Source: Parvicella sp963922585 (GTDB taxonomy: Bacteria; Bacteroidota; Bacteroidia; Flavobacteriales_D; Parvicellaceae). From it: 25,577 nucleotides of DNA. The notes beneath the pieces are model-generated. The model was not told the DNA's origin. It worked only from the letters and a program-made list of their open reading frames with translations, and searched no databases. The first letter of the stretch is position 1; each line of letters starts with the position of its first letter. The stretch covers positions 1 through 25,577 of the forward strand of contig CAWUIK010000044.1 in NCBI GenBank assembly GCA_963922585.1. The letters are read 5' to 3'. A program made the translations under genes and the position numbers. Below, piece after piece: positions 8,107 through 16,666 of this stretch.

Positions 8107-9056
8107 TCACATTATAGTGTAACTAAAGTTCCCTTCTTTATTTTCACCCCAAATAAATGCATAAGAGAAAATTTTCTGACCGTTAATAGCATTATGATTC
8201 ATTAATTCATTTTTTTGAGAAGGCGTTAAAGAAATTCTGTGTATTTTCCCATGGTAAGCAGTATACTTTGTTTTTGAGTTTAAAGATTTTGTGCCAATAA
8301 CTTTTGCAAGAGTAGAAAAATAATGCAAAACATTTTCTTTGAATTGATTATCATCATTCAAAATGTTTTTAAAACCTCCATCACTACTTTCGCAATAATA
8401 TGGAGCCGATTTCAAATATAATGAGGTTTGTTTTTTAATATTGTTGACTTTCTGCTCATTTAATTCTTTCAAATAATGAATCATTTGAAAAATAAGGTTT
8501 CCATTTTTAGAAATACTTGAGAGCCAATTCCACCACAATTCTGCATTATCTTTAAAGTTACTAACTACTGTTGTATTCATTGCATCATCGGCTCTTAAAA
8601 GCAAATCTAATAATGAAATATCTTTATGAATATTTGTGTTTACTTTTAAATCTAATTGAATTCCTTCTTTTTCTAATAGCGCAATAATAAAATGAAGCAC
8701 GCCCAAAGGATATCTGGTCCTGTAGGATTTCATTGGAGTATGATGTCTTGAAAGTGTAATATTCGGATTGATTTTATTAGGATTGGTATTGATTTTTCCC
8801 CAGTGAAAATCATCACATGACACTATATGTTGGTCGATACAAACAACTCTTGGGTCTGCTACAAACATATCTATATAAACAGCATCATAGATACTATTAA
8901 TTCTATTTTGATTTATCCAAACTGTATTATCGCTATTACTAAAACCTACAATTTCACAACCTGCGAATCTTTGTAGCAAAAGACCACTCAAAACACCATC
9001 TAAATCTGTATTGATGATAATCTTATTGTTATTTTTAACTGATTAAGTAATGACAT
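8107..9056 (-). CDS. DHH-like phosphoesterase, reading frame interrupted by a 1-base shift
   Basis: The protein resembles the DHH phosphoesterase superfamily. Motif I is NTDLDGVLSGLLL, motif II the Asp in YDAVYIDMF, and motif III is VVCIDQHI (DQH in place of DHH). The frame encoding these (stop at 8107) has no ATG, GTG or TTG upstream of motif I; its first usable TTG (8991) would remove that motif. In the neighbouring frame an ATG at 9056 directly abuts the stop of the upstream gene and encodes MSLLNQLK. One extra A in the A5 run (9032-9036) would join it to NNNKIIINTDLDG, giving about 317 residues. I infer a one-base deletion, by mutation or assembly error. The rest has no known domain to me; substrate is unknown. 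Confidence 0.6.
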
Positions 9057-9479
9057 CTAATTGATTCTAATAAATTCTTTAACCACCATCAGTTCTCCTG
9101 TTTCTGATTGTTTAAAAATCAACTTTTGACCATTTTCTGCAAACTGACCTTCCATTACTTTTAGATAGTTGGCTCCCGTAAAAGTAAATTCGATAATATT
9201 TTTTTCAAATATATAGGCTAATACTTTGGAATCACTACAATTTTGGACTTCGACACAGGCTAACAAATAAGGCATTGCTTTTTTGGGCTTACTTCTTGAA
9301 TCTTCAAGGATATAAACATTTCCATCTTCTTTAAACAAATAATAATCAAAAGACTTTTTGCCTTTTTGATGATAAAAAGCACCTGTTATGGTTTGTTTTT
9401 TGGAAACTTTAATAACGTGCTGACCTTGTAAATTAAAAGCATTTAAAAGTAACATAAGTATCAAAAGAAATGTTTTCAA
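9057..9479 (-). CDS. small secreted protein of unknown function
   Basis: This is a predicted 140-residue exported protein with signal peptide MKTFLLILMLLLNAFNLQGQ and a mature domain of about 120 residues rich in Lys and beta-strand-like segments (FDYYLFKEDGNVYILED, NIIEFTFTGANYLKVMEGQF). I recognise no family. The start appears to be TTG at 9479, since the frame has no ATG before the signal peptide; the only internal ATG (9455) would cut the signal in half. An ATG at 9507 is in another frame and stops after five codons. Its stop TAG touches the ATG of the DHH-like gene with no gap, so the two are probably translated together. It lies 94 bases downstream of the EEP gene and may be the tail of that operon. 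Confidence 0.6.
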   Translation of the reverse strand: MKTFLLILMLLLNAFNLQGQHVIKVSKKQTITGAFYHQKGKKSFDYYLFKEDGNVYILEDSRSKPKKAMPYLLACVEVQNCSDSKVLAYIFEKNIIEFTFTGANYLKVMEGQFAENGQKLIFKQSETGELMVVKEFIRIN

Positions 9480-9573
9480 GAAAGTATCTTTAAACTGGTT
9501 TATTCATGTAAAAATATGAATTAATTTTAAAAAATGAAAATACTAGTGAACACACATCACCACATTAAATTAC

Positions 9574-10731
9574 TTATTGTCCTACTCTACAACTAATAGC
9601 CTTATGATCTGAAAGTTTTTCTTCATGAGTTGTAAATTCTGCAGATTTGAGTTTAGAACTATAAAAAATGTAATCTATTCTATTTACGGGAAGTATATTA
9701 TTAAAAATATTTTCACCTATATATGTACTACCCATTCCACTGCCTGTTTTCACAAATGCATCTGTCAGTTGTTTGGATAATTGTTGGTAAGCATAAGAAT
9801 TTGGAGTATCGTTCAAATCGACACATAATATCACAGGGTATTTAGATTTTTTAATTTCTTTAACCAAAATCTCTACCTGAGTAATTCTTTTCTCATAAGC
9901 ATTTGACATTCGTTTGAAAATTGAAGTTTTGACATTTGATTTTTTCTTAAGATAATTTGATTTTCCTCCAATGGTTTCGTAATCTTCGTATTGTAATCTT
10001 ATTGAACCTAAATGTGCATTAAAAACCCTTAAAGTATCTTTGTTTTTTATAATATCTACGTAACAAAATTGATTGCTTTTCTCGTTTTTAAAAGTGAAAT
10101 TCTCTCCATTGATAATGGGATACTTTGAAAATATTGCTTGTCCAAAAAAGTTCTTTCCTTTACCTTTTTTTTCTTTTACGACTACTTGTATAAATTCCCA
10201 TTTGTATTGAAGAGAAGTTTTATCAAACAACTCTTTGGATACATCAAAATGAACATCTTCAGACCTAAAATATTCTTGAAAAGCGACTACATCTGGGCCC
10301 TGATCAACAATAAATTTGATTATCTTATTCTTAGATTCTTTATTGGAATTCCAATTATACAAATCAAAAACACGAACATTATAACTCATTATTTTTAAAG
10401 AACTTTCTGTCTTCAATTTTGGTTGAAAAATCGTTACTTGAACAAACCTACTTAAAGGTAAGATTCCCAAAATAATCACAAACAACGAAAATGTGAATTG
10501 CCATTTTTTAAAGAGCAACCAAAACATAATAAAAAGTAAATTGATTGCCAACCACAAAGGAAATAACAAACCTAAAAACGCAAAGAGAATAGAGGTATTG
10601 GGATGTATATAAGCAGATAAATAACTCAAAAACAATACGAATGCACTCAAAATATTGAGTATCATAATTAATTTATGCCATCCTTTTAGGTTGTAAAATA
10701 AATTGAAGATATTTGAATTAGATGAATTCAA
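9574..10731 (-). CDS. membrane-anchored endonuclease/exonuclease/phosphatase (EEP) family protein
   Basis: This 385-residue protein has three hydrophobic segments (about 20-95) and then a complete EEP (DNase I-like) domain. Catalytic motifs are MSYNVRVFD (Asn), VVAFQEYF (metal-binding Glu), FNAHLGSIRL (His), LCVDLNDTPNSYAYQQL (Asp/Asn), RIDYIF and LSDHKAI (terminal Asp-His). All key residues are present, so it should be an active phosphodiesterase or phosphatase; the substrate (nucleic acid, phosphoinositide-like or lipid) cannot be told. The hydrophobic part suggests the domain is held at the inner membrane. The apparent start is TTG at 10731, 6 bases after the rhomboid stop; the first in-frame ATG (10665) would remove part of the first membrane helix. 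It is the last clear member of the mutL-rhomboid operon. Confidence 0.85.
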   Translation of the reverse strand: MNSSNSNIFNLFYNLKGWHKLIMILNILSAFVLFLSYLSAYIHPNTSILFAFLGLLFPLWLAINLLFIMFWLLFKKWQFTFSLFVIILGILPLSRFVQVTIFQPKLKTESSLKIMSYNVRVFDLYNWNSNKESKNKIIKFIVDQGPDVVAFQEYFRSEDVHFDVSKELFDKTSLQYKWEFIQVVVKEKKGKGKNFFGQAIFSKYPIINGENFTFKNEKSNQFCYVDIIKNKDTLRVFNAHLGSIRLQYEDYETIGGKSNYLKKKSNVKTSIFKRMSNAYEKRITQVEILVKEIKKSKYPVILCVDLNDTPNSYAYQQLSKQLTDAFVKTGSGMGSTYIGENIFNNILPVNRIDYIFYSSKLKSAEFTTHEEKLSDHKAISCRVGQ

Positions 10732-10737
10732 ATGATT

Positions 10738-11655
10738 TTAAAATTTAGCCAAGAAATCTTTTTCACTCTTAGTCAAACCATCATATCCTTTCATTTTAAT
10801 TTTATCTAAAATTTTATCTAACTTCTCTTGTTGAGCTGCCTTGTCAGCATTGTAGTCGTAATCATCCCTAGGTGGAGGTGTATGTGTTTTAGTGTTTTGA
10901 TTTCTAAATTTAGAATATTTCACCTTCATTTTGGGCTTTCCTTTATTTGATTTAAAAAGATTAACAAATAAAGAAATTAATTTATCAAACCAAAGTGTAA
11001 TATCTTTTCCTTTTAAATATTGACTAATCATTATATATCCAAAAATACCACCTCCTATATGAGCAAAATGGGCAACACCAGTAACTTTACTAACTTGCAT
11101 TATTTCTGACAAAAAGTAAAGTCCTACAATCCAAATTAACTTAATTGGAAAAATGCCGAAAAAATTCACTTCTAGTTTAGGATTGTAAGTTATCAAAGCG
11201 GCTGCTACTGCAAACACTCCACCAGAAGCACCTACAATCAATCCATGAGGTAAATCACTGAACAAGGGAAAAATATATTTAGATGAAATTTGCAAGAACA
11301 AACCTGCAATAGCACCCAAAACATAGATAGAAAGTATTTTTTTAGGTCCAACATATTCTTCAAGCATTCTTCCTAAGAAAAAAAGCATCAACATATTGGA
11401 AAAGATATGCCAAAAACCTGCATGTACAAACATATAAGTAATGACGGTCCATGGTTTTCTCACCAAAACTGTTAAATCTGTTGAAGCACCTGTATTGATA
11501 GACAAAAAACTTAATAATTCGTAAGATTTCATCAACTCTGCTATTATTCCTAATATAGATAATAGCAAGAAAATACCTACATTGATGTAAATCAACTTTA
11601 GGTACATTCCTCCTGCTTTAAACTGATATTTTAATTGATCTGAAAATGAGTTCAT
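10738..11655 (-). CDS. rhomboid family intramembrane serine protease (second copy, with C-terminal extension)
   Basis: Rhomboids cut transmembrane helices inside the membrane using a Ser-His dyad. Here GASGGVFAVAAAL (about 145-157) carries the catalytic Ser, HFAHIGGG (about 199-206) the His, and HIFSNMLMLFFLGRMLEEYVG (about 83-103) is the loop-1/TM2 signature. Six hydrophobic segments cover residues 20-215. A charged cytosolic tail of about 75 residues ends in LDKILDKIKMKGYDGLTKSE, a module I recall from Bacteroidota rhomboids as DUF6576. The gene starts 10 bases after the first rhomboid gene and ends 6 bases before the EEP gene. Substrates are unknown. The tail distinguishes this copy from its neighbour. 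Confidence 0.9.
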   Translation of the reverse strand: MNSFSDQLKYQFKAGGMYLKLIYINVGIFLLLSILGIIAELMKSYELLSFLSINTGASTDLTVLVRKPWTVITYMFVHAGFWHIFSNMLMLFFLGRMLEEYVGPKKILSIYVLGAIAGLFLQISSKYIFPLFSDLPHGLIVGASGGVFAVAAALITYNPKLEVNFFGIFPIKLIWIVGLYFLSEIMQVSKVTGVAHFAHIGGGIFGYIMISQYLKGKDITLWFDKLISLFVNLFKSNKGKPKMKVKYSKFRNQNTKTHTPPPRDDYDYNADKAAQQEKLDKILDKIKMKGYDGLTKSEKDFLAKF

Positions 11656-11665
11656 AATTATTTTT

Positions 11666-12406
11666 TCAATAAAAATTATCGCGATCTTTTTGCCAAAAAT
11701 ACACCAAGATTAAACCTGCTAAACCTCCTCCAAAATGCGCCATGTGTGCAATTCCTTGCATTGCAAATGGAAAAATAGACAGTAATAATGAACCTCCCAT
11801 AAGAATGGCAAATAAAACTTTAATTTTCAGAGGTATTGGCGGAAACAAAAGCATGACTTCTGTATTGGGGAAATATCTATATACTGCAGCAAAAATCCCA
11901 AAAACCGCACCTGATGCTCCCAATGCTCTGGATAATAAAATACTAATAATACTATCGTAGTGTTCTGAATTCCTTACTTCATTACTAATTTCAAAACTCA
12001 CCATATTCCCTTCATATCCTAAAATATGGATTTTTTCGAATACATCGATGCCCCAGTACCACAATTCAGCCATATGAAAGCCATGATAAAACAAACTTCC
12101 TAGTAATCCCGAAGCAAGATATAAAGTCAAAAATTTCTTAGGCCCAATGAATCTTTCCAAATTCGTTCCAAAGGATACCAACCCCAACATATTAGCAAAT
12201 AAATGAAATAAACTCGTGTGAAAAAACATTGTTGTAACATACTGATAAGGCTGAAAACTTTCAGAAGTATAATGATGTAAAAATAAATATTGACCCAAAT
12301 CAATTTCATTCATTGATGCAAATGCAACAACCACAAATACTATCACATTTATAATCAATAAATTCTTGACTACAGGAGTCATATTTCTAAACAGTTGGTC
12401 AAACAT
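11666..12406 (-). CDS. rhomboid family intramembrane serine protease (first copy)
   Basis: This 246-residue core rhomboid has catalytic Ser in LGASGAVFGIFAA (about 157-169), His in HMAHFGGGLAG (about 220-230), and the HLFANMLGLVSFGTNLERFIG signature (about 69-89). About six membrane segments are seen. An insert between TM2 and the Ser helix (about residues 105-150, MAELWYWGIDVFEKIHILGYE) is longer than in its neighbour. Its ATG shares one base with the mutL stop (TAATG), which implies translational coupling to mutL. The tandem pair downstream of mutL is an arrangement I know from flavobacteria. No substrate can be predicted. Confidence 0.9.
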   Translation of the reverse strand: MFDQLFRNMTPVVKNLLIINVIVFVVVAFASMNEIDLGQYLFLHHYTSESFQPYQYVTTMFFHTSLFHLFANMLGLVSFGTNLERFIGPKKFLTLYLASGLLGSLFYHGFHMAELWYWGIDVFEKIHILGYEGNMVSFEISNEVRNSEHYDSIISILLSRALGASGAVFGIFAAVYRYFPNTEVMLLFPPIPLKIKVLFAILMGGSLLLSIFPFAMQGIAHMAHFGGGLAGLILVYFWQKDRDNFY

Positions 12407-14298
12407 TATTTATCAAATTTTTCGTCAATTTCATCTTCTCCTATTGTCACAATTATTTTGTTTCCTTTATAATCGTATTGTGTGTTTTGGCAAGCAAATA
12501 ACTCATCTATCAACATGCTCATTTCTTCTATAGAGATTAGTTTACCGCTTTTTATCGAACTACTTTTGGCTAAATTCCATGCGAGTTCACTTTTATGGTT
12601 GGATTTTAAAGAAGCACTATTATTTTTGCATTGCTCAATAAAATCTTCTAAAATTCCTTTCACGTTTTCTTCTTGCACTCCAATGGGCAGTCCACTAACA
12701 GAAAACACGTTTTTACCCATATTTTCAATATCGAATCCCAAAACTTTTATTTCTGGCAATAATTCCATCATCAGTGCATAACTGCTATTATCAAGTTCGA
12801 TAGTTTGAGGAAACAATATCGTCTGACTCATTGTTTTCTCTTGTTCCATCATTTTCAAAAAACGTTCAAACAAAATCTGTCTGTGTGCTCTTTGTTGGTC
12901 AATTAAAATCAAACTTTTCTTCAACTGTGTAAATATATATTTACCATGCAGTTGTGATGTTTTGGAATTATCATAACCAGATGTTACACTACTTTGCGAA
13001 TTTCGTTCCAATCCAGAATCTTCTGTAAAATTGGCAGACATTTGTTTTTGATTGGCTTCCCATTGATTTTGAGAAAGCATTTCTAGATTGGCATCTATTT
13101 GATTTTGAGAGATATTGACTTTATAATTACCAGAACCAGAAGACTTGGCAGGCGTTGGATTCGAATAATCACCTCTTAAGTTTAATTTTGGCTGAAATGG
13201 ATTATAGTTCTTATCTACATTAATGGATGGTTCAACTATCAATTTATCCTTCGGTATAGGCGGAACATTGAAAGAATTTTCTTGATTAAAGTCTAATGAA
13301 GGTGCAATATTAAACTTACCTAACGAATTTCTTACAGCACTATTAATGATGGCATACATCGCCTTTTCATCCTCAAATTTAACCTCAGTTTTTGTAGGGT
13401 GTATATTTATGTCAATTTTGGATGGATCTACATCCATAAATAAGAAGAATGATGGAAACTGATCTTTACTTAACAATTCCGAATAGGCTCTTGTAACAGC
13501 ATGTTGCAAATAACTATTTTTGATAAAACGATTATTCACAAAAAAGAATTGTTCTCCTCTTGTTCGTTTGCAAAACTCAGGTTTCACAACGTATCCAGTA
13601 ACATTTACAATAGTAGTTTGCTCTTCAATAGGCACTAATCTTTCGTTGAATTTCTTGCCAAAAACCGAAACGATTCTTTGTCTCAAATTACCTGAAGGCA
13701 AATTAAAAACTTCATTTCCGTTGTGGTGAAAGGTAAAATGAATTTCAGGATGCGGCAAAGCTACCCTTTCTATTTCGTCAATGATGTGTTTGGTTTCAAT
13801 GGCATTAGATTTCAAGAAATTTCTTCTTGCGGGAACATTAAAATATAGGTTTTTGATACTAAAATTGGAACCTACAGCACAACTCACAGGCGTTTGATTG
13901 ATGACTTTACTTCCTTCAATCTGAATACTAGTGCCTAAATCCGCTTCGAAAGTTTTGGTTTTGAGTTCTACTTGCGCAATAGCTGCAATCGATGCCAATG
14001 CCTCTCCCCTAAAACCTTTAGTTTTGATATTGAATAAATCATCTGCTGTTTTAATTTTAGAAGTAGCATGACGCTCAAAAGACAAACGAGCATCTGTTTC
14101 TGTCATACCGCAACCATTGTCTATCACTTGTATAAGTGTTCTTCCTGCATCTTTGATTACTACGTCAATTTTGGTACTTCCAGCATCAATTGCGTTTTCA
14201 AGTAATTCTTTGATAGCAGAAGCAGGTCTTTGAATCACCTCACCCGCAGCGATTTGATTGGCAATTTTATCAGAAAGAAGTCTTATGATATCTGGCAT
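12406..14298 (-). CDS. mutL: DNA mismatch repair protein MutL
   Basis: MutL links mismatch recognition by MutS to strand removal. The GHKL ATPase domain (about 1-330) is intact: ELLENAIDAG (about 32-41), DNGCGM (about 62-67), TKGFRGEALASIAA (about 92-105) and the DINIHPTKTEVKF region. A variable linker (about 340-440) leads to the C-terminal dimerisation domain. There the usual endonuclease metal motif DQHA(x)2E(x)4E reads DQQRAHRQILFE (about 466), and the CPHGRP position near the C-terminus reads as part of YDYKGNK, so neither motif is conserved. The length of 630 is normal. It is 30 bases downstream of the small membrane gene and overlaps the first rhomboid start by one base. Confidence 0.96.
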   Translation of the reverse strand: MPDIIRLLSDKIANQIAAGEVIQRPASAIKELLENAIDAGSTKIDVVIKDAGRTLIQVIDNGCGMTETDARLSFERHATSKIKTADDLFNIKTKGFRGEALASIAAIAQVELKTKTFEADLGTSIQIEGSKVINQTPVSCAVGSNFSIKNLYFNVPARRNFLKSNAIETKHIIDEIERVALPHPEIHFTFHHNGNEVFNLPSGNLRQRIVSVFGKKFNERLVPIEEQTTIVNVTGYVVKPEFCKRTRGEQFFFVNNRFIKNSYLQHAVTRAYSELLSKDQFPSFFLFMDVDPSKIDINIHPTKTEVKFEDEKAMYAIINSAVRNSLGKFNIAPSLDFNQENSFNVPPIPKDKLIVEPSINVDKNYNPFQPKLNLRGDYSNPTPAKSSGSGNYKVNISQNQIDANLEMLSQNQWEANQKQMSANFTEDSGLERNSQSSVTSGYDNSKTSQLHGKYIFTQLKKSLILIDQQRAHRQILFERFLKMMEQEKTMSQTILFPQTIELDNSSYALMMELLPEIKVLGFDIENMGKNVFSVSGLPIGVQEENVKGILEDFIEQCKNNSASLKSNHKSELAWNLAKSSSIKSGKLISIEEMSMLIDELFACQNTQYDYKGNKIIVTIGEDEIDEKFDK

Positions 14299-14328
14299 AT
14301 AAAAAGAAAGTAATAGAGATAAAATGGA

Positions 14329-14646
14329 TTATTTGAAAAATTTACCTAGAAATCCATCTAAATTCGAAAAAACAACATAACTCAAATACAAAACGAGTAC
14401 AAGGATAATAATCATTCTCATTGATTTTGCGAAAGATTGAGTTTTGTATCCCATTGAAGTAGCATTTCTTTGAAATTGGCTTCTCAATCGGACTTCTCTA
14501 TCTACATCAGAAACGTCTTCACCATCCAACTCTGCCTCAATAGCTTTTACTCTATTGTCCAACTCCTCTTTTTCGGGATTGTAATATACAGGAGTATAAT
14601 TGAAAGTGCGATGTCTATTTATTTTACTAAATTGAGGAAACTTCAT
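14329..14646 (-). CDS. small membrane protein, first gene of the mutL operon
   Basis: This is a 105-residue protein with a basic N-terminus (MKFPQFSKINRHRTFNYTPVYY), an acidic coiled middle (EKEELDNRVKAIEAELDGE) and one C-terminal membrane helix (about 76-95). Flavobacterial homologues upstream of mutL are often labelled riboflavin synthase subunit beta; nothing here resembles that enzyme and I regard the name as wrong. The frame can be extended to a TTG at 14664, but the ATG at 14646 is chosen because an exact TAnnTTTG box ends 20 bases before it. A tail-anchored topology is likely. Function is unknown. Confidence 0.75.
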   Translation of the reverse strand: MKFPQFSKINRHRTFNYTPVYYNPEKEELDNRVKAIEAELDGEDVSDVDREVRLRSQFQRNATSMGYKTQSFAKSMRMIIILVLVLYLSYVVFSNLDGFLGKFFK

Positions 14647-14666
14647 TTTATTAAATCTTTTCAAAA

Positions 14667-14674
14667 CAAAATTA
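14667..14674 (-). promoter_or_regulatory. candidate -7 promoter box for the mutL-rhomboid operon
   Basis: The minus strand reads TAATTTTG, an exact TAnnTTTG match, 20 bases before the ATG at 14646. It is the only good box seen ahead of the five-gene minus-strand block down to 9574. Confidence 0.5.
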
Positions 14675-14772
14675 CACTTTTTTATTGATAAAAATGCCTA
14701 AAATTGAATTATAAAGAAGATTATTTGATGTTGAAAGTAGATGTATAACGATAAAATAAAAATGATAGAATT

Positions 14773-16452
14773 TTATCTCAAAACTTTTCTCACAAAAGAA
14801 ACTGTAAAATAACTCATCATAAAAACACCTGAAAAACCTACAATTGGAGCCATTTCTTTAAGACCGCCTAAAGGAACACATTCTCCATAACCAATAGTTA
14901 GAAAAGTAACTGCTGTAAAATAAAAACTATCAATAATAGTATCAAAAAAAGGAGCATTATCTGGAATGCAGGATATTTGACCCCAATTCAAAATATGAAA
15001 CACCAAGAGCAACACACTAAAACAGCCATATACTACAAATAAACTTAAAAAAACTCTTAACGGACTTGTAGCATATAGCCCCATTTTATCGAAGAAAATA
15101 TTTTGAAATCCGTAACTCATCCAAGCAGAAATCTTTTTGAAAAAACCATCTTTTCTTGAAAGTTCTAGCATGTGTTTGAGTTCATATCTTTTGAAAGAAA
15201 CATAGGAGGCATCTTCGTCTTCATATTGTCCGGCCGAATGAAAATCTTCTTTTAACAATCTGAATTGATTCGCTTTTTGAGAATAACTCGAATTTTTTTG
15301 ACGATGAATCATTTTATAAACATCATTGTCTCCCCATGATATAAAAAACTTACCAAGGTTTCTAACCCCTACAAGATATAAGGTTTCTATTTTCACTTCA
15401 GAAAGTCCTTTGTTGAAATCTACAATATTCTGAACAACCGTATCTGTAAGATCAAGTGTTTCGCATGACTTCACTCTAAAGTCTGCATAATTTGATAAAA
15501 TGCAACTTTTGAAACTAATCAGCCTAATTTCAGAATTAAAGAAAGTAATTTTTCCGTTCCCAAAAATTGCTTCATCAAACAAAAACTCACTTTTACTTGC
15601 TTCTATTTTGGAAAAAAGTATGTCTCTGTCTCCAAACTTGCATCTTTTGAAAAGAAATTTTTCGTTATCGTGAAAAACCTCTTCGAATATCACTTCAGAA
15701 TTACCGAAATCTGTTCTTCTAAAATCAACCCTTCCTTTCCCAAAATGAACCTTAGAAAAGTTGGTTTCAGTTCCTCCAAAAATTGCATGATCAAACACGA
15801 CCCTTCCTGTTCCAAATTCTGAAAATCTAAACGAAACATCTCCATCTCCAAAATCTGTATTCTTAAAGTCTACTTTACCATTTCCAAAAAAAGCATTCAC
15901 AAAAGAAATATTTCCACTTATAAAATCGGAATCACTAAATAATAAATCAGCATTATTAAAATTGGAGAATTGAAAATTATTAAACCCCTCTGTCCATGAT
16001 GAGTTGGAAAAATCAACTACTTTATTGTCAAAAAATGCTTTAACAAAACTAACATTACCTTTTCCAAAAATTACTTGATGAAAAGAACATGTAGCCCCAT
16101 TAAATTTCACATTGGTAAAATCAACAATTTTATCTGATTCAAAAATGGCTCCTTCAGCATTAAAGTTATTTAAGATTACAACTTCTTTATCCGAAATTCC
16201 ATACCTTTTTCTATAATCGTTGATATTAAAATCATCTAAATAACAATTCGAAATATTTATATCTCCCCCTTGATGTATTGTTTCATACAAGTCATCTAAG
16301 TTGATGTGAGGCATTTTTTTCTTTTCAATCAAGTTTTTGGCTTTGTCTCTAAAACTAACACGCACCATTTTTGAATACAAAACACCATTAAGTTCCAATT
16401 CTTCGTCTGAAATTCTAACACTATATGAATATATTTTCTTTTTGGTTCTCAT
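14773..16452 (-). CDS. two-TM potassium-channel-like protein with N-terminal 12-residue repeats
   Basis: This 559-residue protein ends in an ion-channel domain: TM1 at about 465-488 (VFLSLFVVYGCFSVLLLVFHI), a pore helix with selectivity filter TIGYGE (about 518-523), and TM2 at about 534-555. Filter TxGYG indicates potassium selectivity. Residues about 110-305 form 16 tandem units of exactly 12 residues with the pattern FGxGxVxFxxxx, for example FGNGKVDFKNTD and FGDGDVSFRFSE. This resembles Pentapeptide_3-type repeats and should fold as a right-handed beta-helix in the cytosol. A linker with predicted helices (about 385-450) joins the two. I know of pentapeptide-repeat/ion-channel fusions in general; the gating signal is unknown. 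It has its own upstream TAnnTTTG box with a leader of about 40 bases. Confidence 0.85.
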   Translation of the reverse strand: MRTKKKIYSYSVRISDEELELNGVLYSKMVRVSFRDKAKNLIEKKKMPHINLDDLYETIHQGGDINISNCYLDDFNINDYRKRYGISDKEVVILNNFNAEGAIFESDKIVDFTNVKFNGATCSFHQVIFGKGNVSFVKAFFDNKVVDFSNSSWTEGFNNFQFSNFNNADLLFSDSDFISGNISFVNAFFGNGKVDFKNTDFGDGDVSFRFSEFGTGRVVFDHAIFGGTETNFSKVHFGKGRVDFRRTDFGNSEVIFEEVFHDNEKFLFKRCKFGDRDILFSKIEASKSEFLFDEAIFGNGKITFFNSEIRLISFKSCILSNYADFRVKSCETLDLTDTVVQNIVDFNKGLSEVKIETLYLVGVRNLGKFFISWGDNDVYKMIHRQKNSSYSQKANQFRLLKEDFHSAGQYEDEDASYVSFKRYELKHMLELSRKDGFFKKISAWMSYGFQNIFFDKMGLYATSPLRVFLSLFVVYGCFSVLLLVFHILNWGQISCIPDNAPFFDTIIDSFYFTAVTFLTIGYGECVPLGGLKEMAPIVGFSGVFMMSYFTVSFVRKVLR

Positions 16453-16495
16453 AAATACGCATTCGTTTTACCACTCTCAATAAAAGGAAACATCG

Positions 16496-16503
16496 CAAAG
16501 ATA
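16496..16503 (-). promoter_or_regulatory. candidate -7 promoter box for the channel gene
   Basis: The minus strand reads TATCTTTG, an exact TAnnTTTG match, 43 bases before the ATG at 16452. The 214-base divergent gap also holds the ABC-F promoter on the other strand. Confidence 0.45.
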
Positions 16504-16633
16504 ATTTTTTATTAATTCAAAGAATAATTGTCCAGCATTTTATGTTGTAGAAATTAGAAGACAATTGACTGATAATCCATCACAATTTGACAATATTACC
16601 ATATTAAACATATTACATTCAGATAAAAAAAAC

Positions 16634-16641
16634 TACCTTTG
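16634..16641 (+). promoter_or_regulatory. candidate -7 promoter box for the ABC-F gene
   Basis: The plus strand reads TACCTTTG, an exact TAnnTTTG match, 25 bases before the ATG at 16667. It lies inside the longer open frame that begins at 16565, which supports the downstream start. Confidence 0.55.
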
Positions 16642-16666
16642 CACTCCCAAAACAAAAATTCGGATT

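Noticed and set aside
14329..14646. Naming the small gene before mutL riboflavin synthase subunit beta
   Set aside because: The protein has one membrane helix and a coiled segment and none of the features of lumazine or riboflavin synthase.
16565..16666. 34-residue N-terminal extension of the ABC-F protein
   Set aside because: It does not resemble the family, precedes the conserved start MISTTNLSLQYG, and contains the likely promoter box.
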